Below are positions 17,347-25,577 of a DNA stretch of 64,000 nt, in pieces. The notes below the pieces were generated by a model. That model was not told the DNA's origin. It saw only the letters and a program-made list of their open reading frames with translations, and did no database searches. The translations under genes and the position numbers were made by a program. This stretch comes from Streptomyces roseofulvus (lineage in GTDB: Bacteria > Actinomycetota > Actinomycetes > Streptomycetales > Streptomycetaceae). The stretch lies in the NCBI RefSeq assembly GCF_039534915.1, contig NZ_BAAAWE010000001.1, positions 7,440,001 to 7,504,000 of the forward strand. The letters are read 5' to 3'. How positions within the stretch are numbered: position 1 is the stretch's first letter; every line of letters begins with the position of its first letter.

Positions 17347-18217
17347 GTTCGCCGAGGATCCGGGCGAGCAGCCGGGAGACGTGCATCTGGGAGAGGCCGA
17401 CCCGCTCGCCGATCTCCGCCTGCGTCAGCTCCTCGCCGAAGCGCAGCGAGAGGATCAGCCGGTCGCGCTCGCCGAGGCGCTCCAGCAGCGGCCGCAGCGA
17501 GGCGAGGTCGTCGATCAGCTCGTAGGCGGGCTCCTCGACGGCGGTCCGCCGGCCGGAGCTGCCCTGCGGGGCGCGGTCGGAGTCGTCGTCGCCGACCGGC
17601 GCGTCGAGCGAGTGGGCCGTGTAGGCGTTGGCCGCGAGCTCGCCCTCGGACACCTCGTCCGGGGTCAGGTGCAGTCGTTCGGCCAGCTCCGTCCGGTCGG
17701 GCCGGTGGCCGTCCCGCTGCTCCAGCTCGTCGGAGGCCTTGGCGAGGTCGATCCGCAGCTCCTGGAGGCGGCGCGGCACCCGTACGGCCCAGCCGGTGTC
17801 TCGGAAGAATCGTTTCATCTCGCCGACGATGGTGGGCAGCGCGAAGGCCGAGAATTCAACGCCGCGCTCCGGCTCGAACCGGTCGATCGCCTTGATCAGA
17901 CCGATCGTCCCCACCTGCACGATGTCCTCGGTCGGCTCGGGGCGGCCGCGGAAGCGCCGTGCGGCGAACTTCACCAGGCTCAGGTTCAGCTCCACCAGGG
18001 TGTTGCGGACGTAGGCGTGCTCCGGCGTGCCCTCGTCGAGGGCACGGAGCCGCCGGAAGAGTGCCACGGACAGCGTCCGGGCGTCGTCCGTCGTCGCCTC
18101 GGTCGGATTCTCCGGCTCGGACAGTCCCCCCAGCGCCCGGCGCCGGACGGCCGCCGCGTGCGGACGACCGTCGTCGCGCCTGCGCTCCGACGGTGCGTAT
18201 GTGGCTCTGGCGGTCAT
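17294..18217 (-). CDS. SigB/SigF-family RNA polymerase sigma factor
   Basis: A 307-residue group 3 sigma factor. Region 2 (DIVQVGTIGLIKAIDRFEP through the FSAFALPTIVGEMKRFFRD segment) and region 4 (ELTQAEIGERVGLSQMHVSRLL) are intact, with region 3 between. This family directs stress and differentiation genes in Streptomyces and is held inactive by RsbW-type partners. Here it lies between two RsbW-like genes and faces the STAS antagonist, so it is probably controlled by partner switching. On its own upstream strand a possible SigB-type promoter (GGGT, 16 bases, GGGTGA) is weak. The N-terminal 35 residues are low-complexity and Arg-rich. Confidence 0.92.
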   Translation of the reverse strand: MTARATYAPSERRRDDGRPHAAAVRRRALGGLSEPENPTEATTDDARTLSVALFRRLRALDEGTPEHAYVRNTLVELNLSLVKFAARRFRGRPEPTEDIVQVGTIGLIKAIDRFEPERGVEFSAFALPTIVGEMKRFFRDTGWAVRVPRRLQELRIDLAKASDELEQRDGHRPDRTELAERLHLTPDEVSEGELAANAYTAHSLDAPVGDDDSDRAPQGSSGRRTAVEEPAYELIDDLASLRPLLERLGERDRLILSLRFGEELTQAEIGERVGLSQMHVSRLLARILGELRSSLLEDGATEDGTAA

Positions 18218-18407
18218 GGCATGTTCCCATCGACGGTTCCGATGGGCCGGCGCCGCCTCGGAAAGAGGGCGGCATCCCGGCCCGCCGGTTGAACGTCCTC
18301 GTAAGAAGCATTCCCATCTGGGATTTTTTCACCCATAAGCCCGTTTACGCACCCCACGTCACGGTCAGCCGCCGTATATGGCGCAACGTGACAGGAGCCA
18401 CCGCGCA

Positions 18408-18830
18408 GTGGCCCGCTCCCGGCGGTACGTGCTCGGCGGAGGGCCGGGCACGGCCGCCCGGCTCCGTGACCTCTCCGCGCAGGCGGTGAGGGACTGGTAC
18501 GGACCGCTCTCCCCGGCCGCCCGGACGGCCGCCGACGACGTGCTGCTGCTCGTCACCGAACTCGTCGGCCACGCCCTGCGGCGCGGGGGAGCCCCCTACG
18601 AGCTCCGCCTCGACCGCTCCGCCGACGGCGTCTGGGTCCAGGTCAGCGACACCGCCCCCGGCCGCCCCCTTCCCCAGGACGAGCACCACGCGGGGCAGCC
18701 CTCCACGGCGTGCCTCTATCTGGTCCAGCGGCTCGCCGCCGCCTGGGGCTCGGTGCCCCGGGAACACGGCCGGACCGTCTGGTGCGAGGTCCCCTTCCCG
18801 TCGGCGGACCCCAGCGCTCGGGCTGTCTGA
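18408..18830 (+). CDS. Degenerate RsbW-like ATPase-fold protein
   Basis: About 140 residues. The fold and order of elements match the HATPase regulator at 16876, but key residues are lost: the N box reads TELVGHALRRGG, without the catalytic Asn, and the G2 region reads STACLYLVQRLA, without the Gly-x-Gly pair. It is unlikely to bind ATP in the usual way and may be a pseudo-kinase that binds sigma or STAS partners. GTG 18408 has AGGAG ten bases upstream; ATG 18378 is an alternative without a ribosome binding site. It is transcribed divergently from the sigma factor gene. Confidence 0.7.
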   Translation: MARSRRYVLGGGPGTAARLRDLSAQAVRDWYGPLSPAARTAADDVLLLVTELVGHALRRGGAPYELRLDRSADGVWVQVSDTAPGRPLPQDEHHAGQPSTACLYLVQRLAAAWGSVPREHGRTVWCEVPFPSADPSARAV

Positions 18831-18909
18831 AGACGCCCGGAGCGGGTAGCCGCCGGGGCGGGACCACCCCGCCGCCGGTGGGGGACCAGGACCGGAGGAG
18901 GTGCCCGCT

Positions 18910-19236
18910 ATGGAAGAGGCCCGGCTCTCCGCGTACGAGCGGCGCGTACTCGCCGAGATCGAGGAGGACCTGAGCACCGACGACGGCCTCGCCCGGCGCA
19001 TGGCCGGACACCGGCCGCCCCTCCGCCTTCCCCGGCCCCGGTTCGGCGGGGGCCGCCTCGGCGCCCTGACGCTCGGGGCCGCGACGCTGGCCCTGCTCGT
19101 CCTCGCCGTGGCGACCGCCAGCCCGGCGCTGACCTGGGCCTTCGCCGCCGCCTGGGTGGTGACGCTGATCCTGCTGCTGCGGATGGTGGTCCGCTGGACC
19201 CGGCGGCACGCGGCTGGCGGCAGGCCCGACGACTGA
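18910..19236 (+). CDS. DUF3040-family small membrane protein
   Basis: 108 residues with the DUF3040 start RLSAYERRVLAEIEEDLSTDD and two adjacent hydrophobic segments in the C-terminal half. The family is common in actinobacteria and has no known function. A strong GGAGGAGG lies eight bases before ATG 18910. The next gene follows 21 bp downstream. Confidence 0.8.
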   Translation: MEEARLSAYERRVLAEIEEDLSTDDGLARRMAGHRPPLRLPRPRFGGGRLGALTLGAATLALLVLAVATASPALTWAFAAAWVVTLILLLRMVVRWTRRHAAGGRPDD

Positions 19237-19257
19237 CACCGACGAAAGGAGCCCGCG

Positions 19258-19581
19258 ATGCCCCGCGGATCGAACGCCAAGCGCGAGAGGCAGTACGAGC
19301 ACATCAAGGAGAGCGCGCTGGACCGCGGCGAGAGCCAGAAGCGCGCGGAGGAGATCGCCGCTCGCACCGTGAACAAGGAACGGGCCCGTTCGGGCGAGTC
19401 GAAGACCGCGAGCAAGAGCTCGACCCAGGACATGTCGTCGTCGCGGCGCGGCGGGAAGCGCTCGCACAGCGGTTCCGAGGGACCGACCTACGACCAGCTC
19501 TACGCGGAGGCCCAGCGCCGCAACCTGCACGGCAGGTCACAGATGAACAAGGCCGAGCTGAAGAAGAAGCTCGGCCACTGA
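19258..19581 (+). CDS. Basic protein with C-terminal Rho N-terminal/SAP-like motif
   Basis: A 107-residue hydrophilic protein rich in Lys, Arg, Ser and Glu. The N-terminal half is likely disordered or helical (SNAKRERQYEHIKES), and the C terminus (TYDQLYAEAQRRNLHGRSQ, then NKAELKKKL) resembles the Rho_N/SAP helix-turn-helix found in nucleic-acid-binding proteins. Streptomyces homologues are often labelled plasmid stabilisation protein, a label with little experimental basis. AAAGGAG precedes the ATG. A weak GC-rich hairpin follows at about 19588-19620. Confidence 0.7.
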   Translation: MPRGSNAKRERQYEHIKESALDRGESQKRAEEIAARTVNKERARSGESKTASKSSTQDMSSSRRGGKRSHSGSEGPTYDQLYAEAQRRNLHGRSQMNKAELKKKLGH

Positions 19582-19645
19582 ACCACCGAGGGCCCCGGGA
19601 TCACGGTCCCGGCCCACCGGACCACCGGGGCCCGCCCCCGCCCGT

Positions 19646-21007
19646 TCAGTGCGCCCCGCCGGGAGGACCCGCCGGCGGGGCGCCGACCACCCCGCGCACC
19701 ACCCCCAGCTCCACCAGGTCGTCCGGGCGCAGACGCAGCCGGTCGGCCGTCACGTCCACCTCCTCCGGGGGCCTCTTCAGGACGGCCGCGGCCAGCTCGG
19801 GCGCGATCACCGAGAAGTACGCGTCCGGGGTCGCCCAGGTGCGCCCCGGCGCGGCCAGCGCCAGCGCCCCGCCCGAGCCGCCCTCGCCGATGAGCAGCGC
19901 GGTGACCGGGACCCGCGCCTCCGCGACGGCGCCGAAGAGCTCCGCGATGGCCGGCCCGGCACCGGCCCGCTCCGCCTCCGCGTCGTTCGCGGCGCCCGGG
20001 GTGTCGATCAGCGTCAGCACCGGGATCCCGAGCCGGCCGGCCAGCCGCACCAGCCGGGCGGCGGTACGGAAACCGGCCGGCCGGGTCGCGGTCCCGCACT
20101 GCGCCGCGTACGCGGCCGTACGCCCGTCGGGGAGACGGCCGAAGCCGCACCGGACGCCCGGATCGGTGCCGCCCGCGCGGTCGCCGGACAATTCCGCCCG
20201 CTCCGTGAACACCTCGGCGAGATACCGGTCGGCGCGCGGCCGCTCCGGCCGGCGGGACCGGGCCACCGCCTCCCGCCCGGTCGCGGACGGTGCCGTGCCG
20301 CCGAGCGCGTACGGCGGCGGGACCGGGCCCCCGGCGGGGCGGGTGAGCAGCGCCAGCCAGCGGCCCAGCACCGCCCGCAGCTCCCCGGGCGGGACGACCG
20401 CGTCCACGTGCCCGTGGGCGAACTGGGACTCCGCCGTGTACGCCGCCGGGTCGGCGTCCCGCGGCCGCACCCGGGCCCCCGCGAAGCCGACCTGCGCCCC
20501 CGGCAGCGCGAGGACCACGTCGGAACCGGCCCCCAGGGTGGCCCAGCCGCCGCCGGTCGTCGGATCGCGGAGCACCGCGAGCTGCGGCAGCCCCGCCGCC
20601 CGGGTCAGCGCCGACTCCCCGGCCAGCCGCTGGAGCTGGACGAGCGCCCGCATCCCCTCCTGCATCCGGCTGCCGCCCGTCGCGAGGAGCACCGTCACCG
20701 GCAGCCGGTGCGCCCGGGCGTGGGCGTGCGCGGCGGCGACCCGGGCGCCGGTCGCCTCGCCGATCGAGCCGCCGAGGAAGCCGAACTCGAAGGAGACCAG
20801 CACCGTCCGCGTACCGCCCACCGTGCCGGTGCCGCAGACCACCGACTCGGACGCGCCCGAACGGGCGGCGGCCTCGGCCCTCGCCCGGCCGTGGCCGGGC
20901 CAGCCGAGCGGCCCGTCGCCCTCGTACGGGCCCTCGGCGGCAGGGAGTTCGGTGAAGTCGTCGGTGACGAGGGCCAGGGCCTCGCGCGCGTTCGCAGGTG
21001 CTGTCAT
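19646..21007 (-). CDS. Single-chain carboxyltransferase of the acetyl-CoA carboxylase AccD/AccA type
   Basis: 453 residues with two crotonase-like carboxyltransferase halves in one chain. The first half (AccD-like) contains FLGGSIGEATGARVAAA and GGSRMQEGMRALVQ; the second half (AccA-like) contains PVLTLIDTPGAANDAEAE and GEGGSGGALALAAPGRTW. No CxxC zinc ribbon of bacterial AccD is present. The expected role is transfer of CO2 from carboxybiotin to an acyl-CoA, but no biotin carboxylase or biotin carrier gene is nearby, so it must borrow them or do something else. A GGGAGG ribosome binding site precedes ATG 21007. Confidence 0.8.
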   Translation of the reverse strand: MTAPANAREALALVTDDFTELPAAEGPYEGDGPLGWPGHGRARAEAAARSGASESVVCGTGTVGGTRTVLVSFEFGFLGGSIGEATGARVAAAHAHARAHRLPVTVLLATGGSRMQEGMRALVQLQRLAGESALTRAAGLPQLAVLRDPTTGGGWATLGAGSDVVLALPGAQVGFAGARVRPRDADPAAYTAESQFAHGHVDAVVPPGELRAVLGRWLALLTRPAGGPVPPPYALGGTAPSATGREAVARSRRPERPRADRYLAEVFTERAELSGDRAGGTDPGVRCGFGRLPDGRTAAYAAQCGTATRPAGFRTAARLVRLAGRLGIPVLTLIDTPGAANDAEAERAGAGPAIAELFGAVAEARVPVTALLIGEGGSGGALALAAPGRTWATPDAYFSVIAPELAAAVLKRPPEEVDVTADRLRLRPDDLVELGVVRGVVGAPPAGPPGGAH

Positions 21008-21092
21008 CGGGGCCTCCCGCCCGTCGCCAGGTCCGCCACCGTACCGCCGGGTAGCCACCCCGGACCGGCCACGGGCCCGGGTGCGGCGAAGA

Positions 21093-21470
21093 TCACCCCG
21101 GGGCGGTCGCGCCGTCCCGGCCCGACGGGCCGCCGAGGGCGAGCAGACCGCCGGCGACCCCCAGCGCCATGCCGACCAGTAACCCGCCCAGGTCGGACGC
21201 CACCCAGGAGCCGAGCGAGGCGAGCAGGCCGACGACCGCGTACCGGCGCCGCCCGCGCGGATGGAGGACCACCAGCGCCCCGCAGCCGCACATCAGCAGC
21301 GGCAGCCCGTACCGCACGTCGGCCCCCGCCGACAGCAGCACGTCCGGCCCGGCCCGCTGCACCAGCAGGATCTCCGCGCCGCCCAGCGCCGGCGCGAGCC
21401 CCGCGCCGAACGGGCGCCGTCGCCGCCACGCCCGCCGGACGGGCGCCGTGCCGGGACCGGGCGGGGCCAT
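21093..21470 (-). CDS. DUF6114-like membrane protein
   Basis: 125 residues. The start WRRRRPFGAGLAPALGGAEI and the later GLLASLGSWVASDLGG and MALGVAGGLLAL segments match the pattern of the actinobacterial family DUF6114 as remembered; three to four membrane segments are predicted. Function unknown. AGGAG lies six bases before ATG 21470. In other Streptomyces such genes often sit next to DUF6230 genes, which is not seen here. Confidence 0.65.
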   Translation of the reverse strand: MAPPGPGTAPVRRAWRRRRPFGAGLAPALGGAEILLVQRAGPDVLLSAGADVRYGLPLLMCGCGALVVLHPRGRRRYAVVGLLASLGSWVASDLGGLLVGMALGVAGGLLALGGPSGRDGATAPG

Positions 21471-21568
21471 GTGGTGCTCCTGACGCCGGGGGAGCGGTAC
21501 GGGACGGGCGACCGCCCGGACCGTACGGCCACCGCCGCGAGAGGTCAACGCCCGTGCGCCGCCCCGTC

Positions 21569-22027
21569 TCAGGCCATGATCCCGCTGCCGTGCGGCGCGT
21601 ACAGGTCCAGCAGACGCACCCGGGTCACCTGGAGCCGGTGCGCCAGGATCGACCCCACCCAGAAGTACACCGCCGCCCCGAACCCCTCGTCCGTGCGGCA
21701 CAGCGACCGGACCGCCGTCGCGTCGAACTCGTACGCCCGGACCGGCGTCATCGCCTCCGCCCCCGACTGGCACAGATACGGCGGGAACAGCCAGGACAGG
21801 CCCACCAGCTCACCGTGGCGCAGGGTCTCGATCACCGGCGAACCCCGCCCCGGCACCTTGGCGTCCAGCGTCACCGCGCCCGTCTTCACGATCCAGAACC
21901 GCTCCGCGTGCTGCTGCTCCTCGAAGAGCCGGTCACCGGACTCGAAGTACACGTCCTCGGCGAAGGCCATCAGCCGCTCGCGGTGCTCCACCGGCAGCGT
22001 ACTGACCTTGGGTGCGGCACTCCTCAT
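21569..22027 (-). CDS. Cyclic-nucleotide-binding-domain protein without a DNA-binding domain
   Basis: 152 residues forming one CRP/FNR-type beta-roll: DVYFESGDRLFEEQQHAERF, then VKTGAVTLD and the LRHGELVGLSWLFPP segment. There is no helix-turn-helix, so it is not a transcription factor by itself. Residues expected for cAMP binding (the Arg-Ser pair) are not evident, so the ligand is doubtful. A strong GGAGGAGGG precedes ATG 22027. It is divergent from the gluABCD operon; a signalling link is not shown. Confidence 0.75.
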   Translation of the reverse strand: MRSAAPKVSTLPVEHRERLMAFAEDVYFESGDRLFEEQQHAERFWIVKTGAVTLDAKVPGRGSPVIETLRHGELVGLSWLFPPYLCQSGAEAMTPVRAYEFDATAVRSLCRTDEGFGAAVYFWVGSILAHRLQVTRVRLLDLYAPHGSGIMA

Positions 22028-22207
22028 GGCGGACCCTCCTCCTCGCGCGTACGGCTCCGCTCCCAGTCTCCGCCCACCACGGCCGGTCCGCAGGCGGCGG
22101 CGCGCGGGATCCGCCCGGGCACTGCCCGGCGTGCGTCCGGACGGAGCAGGGCGGAGCATGAGACCGAGGAGGAAACGGCCGCAGGGGACGTGAGCCAGGA
22201 GGGTGAC

Positions 22208-23017
22208 ATGCCCGTCCCGGAAGTGCCCGACCCGAAGGGTCCCGGCCCGGACCGCGGCGACGCGCCCGGCCCGGACGACGGCGACGCGCTCGTCGTCCTC
22301 CGCCGGGTCGACAAGCACTTCGGGACCCTCCACGTGCTCCGGTCCATCGACCTCACCATCCGGCGCGGCGAGGTCGTCGTCGTCATCGGCCCGTCGGGCT
22401 CCGGCAAGTCCACCCTCTGCCGGGCGATCAACCGCCTGGAGACCATCGACAGCGGCGAGATCCGCATCGACGGCCGCCCGCTGCCCGCCGAGGGCAGGGA
22501 ACTCGCCCGGCTCCGCGCCGACGTCGGCATGGTCTTCCAGTCCTTCAACCTCTTCGCCCACAAGACCGTCCTCGACAACGTCACGCTGGGACAGATCAAG
22601 GTCCGCAAGAAGGACCGCAAGGCCGCCGAGGAACGCGCCCGCACCCTGCTCGACCGGGTCGGCGTCGCCGCCCAGGCAGACAAGTACCCGGCGCAGCTCT
22701 CCGGCGGCCAGCAGCAGCGCGTCGCCATCGCCCGCGCCCTCGCCATGGACCCGAAGGTGATGCTCTTCGACGAGCCGACCTCCGCCCTCGACCCCGAGAT
22801 GATCAACGAGGTCCTGGAGGTCATGCGGCAGCTGGCCCAGGAGGGGATGACCATGGTGGTCGTGACGCACGAGATGGGCTTCGCCCGCTCCGCCGCCAAC
22901 CGGGTCGTCTTCATGGCCGACGGCCGGATCGTCGAGGAGACCACCCCCGACGAGTTCTTCGGCAACCCCCGCACCGCCCGGGCCCGCGACTTCCTCTCCA
23001 AGATCCTCCACCACTGA
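22208..23017 (+). CDS. gluA: Glutamate ABC importer, ATP-binding subunit
   Basis: 269 residues; energises the GluBCD amino acid importer at the inner face of the membrane. Walker A GPSGSGKST (61-69), Q-loop FQSFNLF, signature LSGGQQQR, Walker B VMLFDEPTSALD and the switch His in VTHEMGF are all present. About 25 extra acidic residues precede the core; ATG 22208 is chosen because AGGAGG lies five bases upstream. First gene of gluABCD, 19 bp before gluB. Confidence 0.92.
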   Translation: MPVPEVPDPKGPGPDRGDAPGPDDGDALVVLRRVDKHFGTLHVLRSIDLTIRRGEVVVVIGPSGSGKSTLCRAINRLETIDSGEIRIDGRPLPAEGRELARLRADVGMVFQSFNLFAHKTVLDNVTLGQIKVRKKDRKAAEERARTLLDRVGVAAQADKYPAQLSGGQQQRVAIARALAMDPKVMLFDEPTSALDPEMINEVLEVMRQLAQEGMTMVVVTHEMGFARSAANRVVFMADGRIVEETTPDEFFGNPRTARARDFLSKILHH

Positions 23018-23036
23018 GCCCCCACGGGGTGATCAC

Positions 23037-23879
23037 ATGAACCCGCTCAGGACCACCAGGACCCTCGTCGCCTCCGCGACCGCCGTCGTCCTCGCCCTCG
23101 GCACCGCCTCCCTCGCCCAGGGGGCCGTCCCCGCCGACCACGACGACGACGACCAGATCACCATCGGCATCAAGTTCGACCAGCCCGGCATCGGCCTGAA
23201 GACCCCCGACGGCACCTACACCGGCTTCGACGTCGACGTCGCCACCTACATCGCGAAGCAACTCGGCCACGAGCCCGACCAGATCGTCTGGAAGGAGGCG
23301 AAGAGCGCCGACCGCGAGACCATGCTCCAGCGCGGCGACGTCGACTTCATCGCCGCCTCCTACTCGATCAACGACGAACGCGCCGAGAAGGTCGACTTCG
23401 CCGGCCCCTACCTCCTCGCCCACCAGGACGTGCTGATCCGCGCGGACGACGACTCCATCAAGCAGCCGTCCGACCTCAACGACAAGCGGCTCTGCTCCGT
23501 CACCGGCTCCACCTCCGCGCAGAACGTCAAGGACGAGATCGCCCCCGACGCCCAGCTCCAGGAGTACGGCGGCTACTCCGAGTGCCTGACCGGCCTGGAG
23601 AACGGCGTCATCGACGCCCTCACCACCGACGACTCCATCCTCGCCGGCTACGCCGCCCAGGAGGAGTTCAAGGGCAAGTTCAAGCTCGGCGGCTTCGAGC
23701 TGAGCAACGAGAACTACGGCATCGGCGTCCAGAAGGGCAGCGACCTCAAGGGCAAGATCAACACCGCCCTGGAGAAGATGGTCGAGGACGGCTCCTGGGA
23801 CGAGGCCGTCGAGAAGAACTTCGGACCGGCGAACTACCAGAACGAACCCGCCCCGAAGATCGGCGTGATCGTCGACTGA
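23037..23879 (+). CDS. gluB: Glutamate ABC importer, substrate-binding protein without a lipobox
   Basis: 280 residues of the type 3 solute-binding family: IGIKFDQPGIGLKTPDGTYT, FDVDVATYIAKQLG and the FIAASYSINDERAEKVDF segment are typical of GluB. A signal peptide is present (hydrophobic core about 10-25), but no Cys follows it; most actinobacterial GluB proteins are lipoproteins. Residues 35-39 are a run of acidic residues just after the likely Ala-x-Ala cleavage site. The mature protein may be released or held in another way. The two internal Cys (LCSV and SECL) probably form a disulfide. Confidence 0.88.
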   Translation: MNPLRTTRTLVASATAVVLALGTASLAQGAVPADHDDDDQITIGIKFDQPGIGLKTPDGTYTGFDVDVATYIAKQLGHEPDQIVWKEAKSADRETMLQRGDVDFIAASYSINDERAEKVDFAGPYLLAHQDVLIRADDDSIKQPSDLNDKRLCSVTGSTSAQNVKDEIAPDAQLQEYGGYSECLTGLENGVIDALTTDDSILAGYAAQEEFKGKFKLGGFELSNENYGIGVQKGSDLKGKINTALEKMVEDGSWDEAVEKNFGPANYQNEPAPKIGVIVD

Positions 23880-23889
23880 GCCGGCCGCC

Positions 23890-24555
23890 GTGTTCGACTT
23901 CCTCGAAGGCTACGACCTCCTGGGCGCCTTCTGGGTGACCGTCCAGCTCACCTTCTGGTCCGCCCTCGGCTCCCTGGTGTGGGGGACGCTGCTCGCCGCC
24001 ATGCGCGTCGGGCCCGTCCCCCTCATGCGGGGCTTCGGCACCGCCTACGTCACCGTCGTCCGCAACATCCCCCTCACCGTCATCATCGTCTTCACGTCCC
24101 TCGGCCTCTTCCAGACCCTCGGCATCAGCATGGGCGCCGACCGCTTCACCACCATCAACTTCCGGCTCGCGGTCCTCGGCCTCACCGCCTACACCAGCGC
24201 CTTCGTCTGCGAGGCACTGCGCTCCGGCATCAACACCGTCCCCCTCGGACAGGTCGAGGCCGCCCGTGCCATCGGCCTCAGCTTCCCCCAGATCCTGCGG
24301 ATCATCGTGCTTCCGCAGGCCTTCCGGTCGGTCGTCGGCCCCCTCACCAACGTCCTCATCGCCCTCACCAAGAACACCACCGTCGCCGCCGCCATCGGCG
24401 TCGCCGAAGCCGCCCTGCTCATGCGGGAGATGATCGAGAACGAGGCCCAGCTCATCCTCGTCTCCGCCATCTTCGCCTTCGGCTTCATCTGCCTCACCCT
24501 GCCCACCGGCCTCCTCCTCGGCCGGCTCGCCAGGAAAGTGGCGGTCAAACGGTGA
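23890..24555 (+). CDS. gluC: Glutamate ABC importer, permease subunit
   Basis: 221 residues with about five membrane helices of the HisM/GlnP family. The EAA loop reads EAARAIGLSFPQILRIIVLP and is followed by the family LTKNTTVAAAIGV segment. GTG 23890 is 10 bp after the gluB stop. It ends in a four-base overlap with gluD, so the two permeases are translated together. Confidence 0.9.
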   Translation: MFDFLEGYDLLGAFWVTVQLTFWSALGSLVWGTLLAAMRVGPVPLMRGFGTAYVTVVRNIPLTVIIVFTSLGLFQTLGISMGADRFTTINFRLAVLGLTAYTSAFVCEALRSGINTVPLGQVEAARAIGLSFPQILRIIVLPQAFRSVVGPLTNVLIALTKNTTVAAAIGVAEAALLMREMIENEAQLILVSAIFAFGFICLTLPTGLLLGRLARKVAVKR

Positions 24556-25526
24556 GGCGCCCCGGACAGGCGCGCACGGGCGGGCGCCGCGCCGCCAAGG
24601 ACGAGTCCGCCACCGTCCTCTACGACGTCCCCGGCCCCCGCGCCCGCCGCCGCAACCTGCTGTGGACCGTGCTCTTCCTGGCCGCCCTCGCCGCCGTCGT
24701 CTGGTGGGTGATCGCCGGACTCGCCGCCAAGAACCAGCTGGAGGCGGCCAAATGGGAGCCCTTCTTCACCGACGGACGGATCTGGCAGACATACCTGCTG
24801 CCCGCCCTGAAGAACACCGTCGTCGCCGCAGCCCTCGCCATGGTCCTCGCCCTGCCGCTCGGCGCCCTCCTCGGCATCGCCCGCCTCTCCGACCACCGCA
24901 CCGTCCGCGCCGGCGCCGGCACCGTCGTCGAGTTCTTCCGCGCGATCCCCGTCCTCATCCTCATGCTCTTCGCCAACGCCGCCTACGCCGAGTTCACCGA
25001 CATCAGCCCCGAGACCCGCCCCCTGTACGCGGTCGTCACCGGCCTCGTCCTCTACAACGCCTCCGTCCTCGCCGAGGTCGTCCGCGCCGGCATCCTCGCC
25101 CTGCCCGCCGGACAGACCGACGCCGCCAAGGCCATCGGCATGCGCAAGGGCCAGACCATGGCGTACGTCCTCCTGCCCCAGTCCGTCACCGCCATGCTGC
25201 CCGCCCTCGTCAGCCAGCTCGTCGTCATCGTCAAGGACACCGCCCTCGGCGGCGCCATGCTCGGCTTCGCCGAACTCCTCGCCTCCGTCCGCCCCATGAG
25301 CGCCAACTACGGTGCCAACACCATCGCCTGCTTCACCGTCGTCGCCGTCCTCTTCGTCCTCCTCAACATCGCCCTCACCACCTTCGCCTCCTGGCTCGAA
25401 CGCCGGCTGCGCCGCGGCAAACGCTCCACCGGCGCCGTCGTCACCGCCGAGGCCGTCGACGACCTCGCCGCCCCCGGCCCGGCCGAACCCCCCGCACCCC
25501 CCGGCCCCGGAACCCGCGAACCGTAA
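24552..25526 (+). CDS. gluD: Glutamate ABC importer, second permease subunit
   Basis: 324 residues; the partner permease, with a cytoplasmic Arg-rich N terminus of about 35 residues, five membrane helices, the EAA-type loop TDAAKAIGMRKGQTMAYVLL, and a Pro/Ala-rich C-terminal tail. GTG 24552 overlaps the gluC stop. Last gene of the gluABCD operon. Confidence 0.9.
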   Translation: MRRPGQARTGGRRAAKDESATVLYDVPGPRARRRNLLWTVLFLAALAAVVWWVIAGLAAKNQLEAAKWEPFFTDGRIWQTYLLPALKNTVVAAALAMVLALPLGALLGIARLSDHRTVRAGAGTVVEFFRAIPVLILMLFANAAYAEFTDISPETRPLYAVVTGLVLYNASVLAEVVRAGILALPAGQTDAAKAIGMRKGQTMAYVLLPQSVTAMLPALVSQLVVIVKDTALGGAMLGFAELLASVRPMSANYGANTIACFTVVAVLFVLLNIALTTFASWLERRLRRGKRSTGAVVTAEAVDDLAAPGPAEPPAPPGPGTREP

Positions 25527-25577
25527 CGAACCGATTCCATCGCGGCTTTCGGCGCCGACCTGTAGGACACTGCTCGC

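Noticed and set aside
18312..18323. Intrinsic terminator (TCCCA-TGGGA hairpin followed by six T).
   Set aside because: The stem has only five pairs and a two-base loop, too small to be stable; it also lies inside a divergent promoter region.
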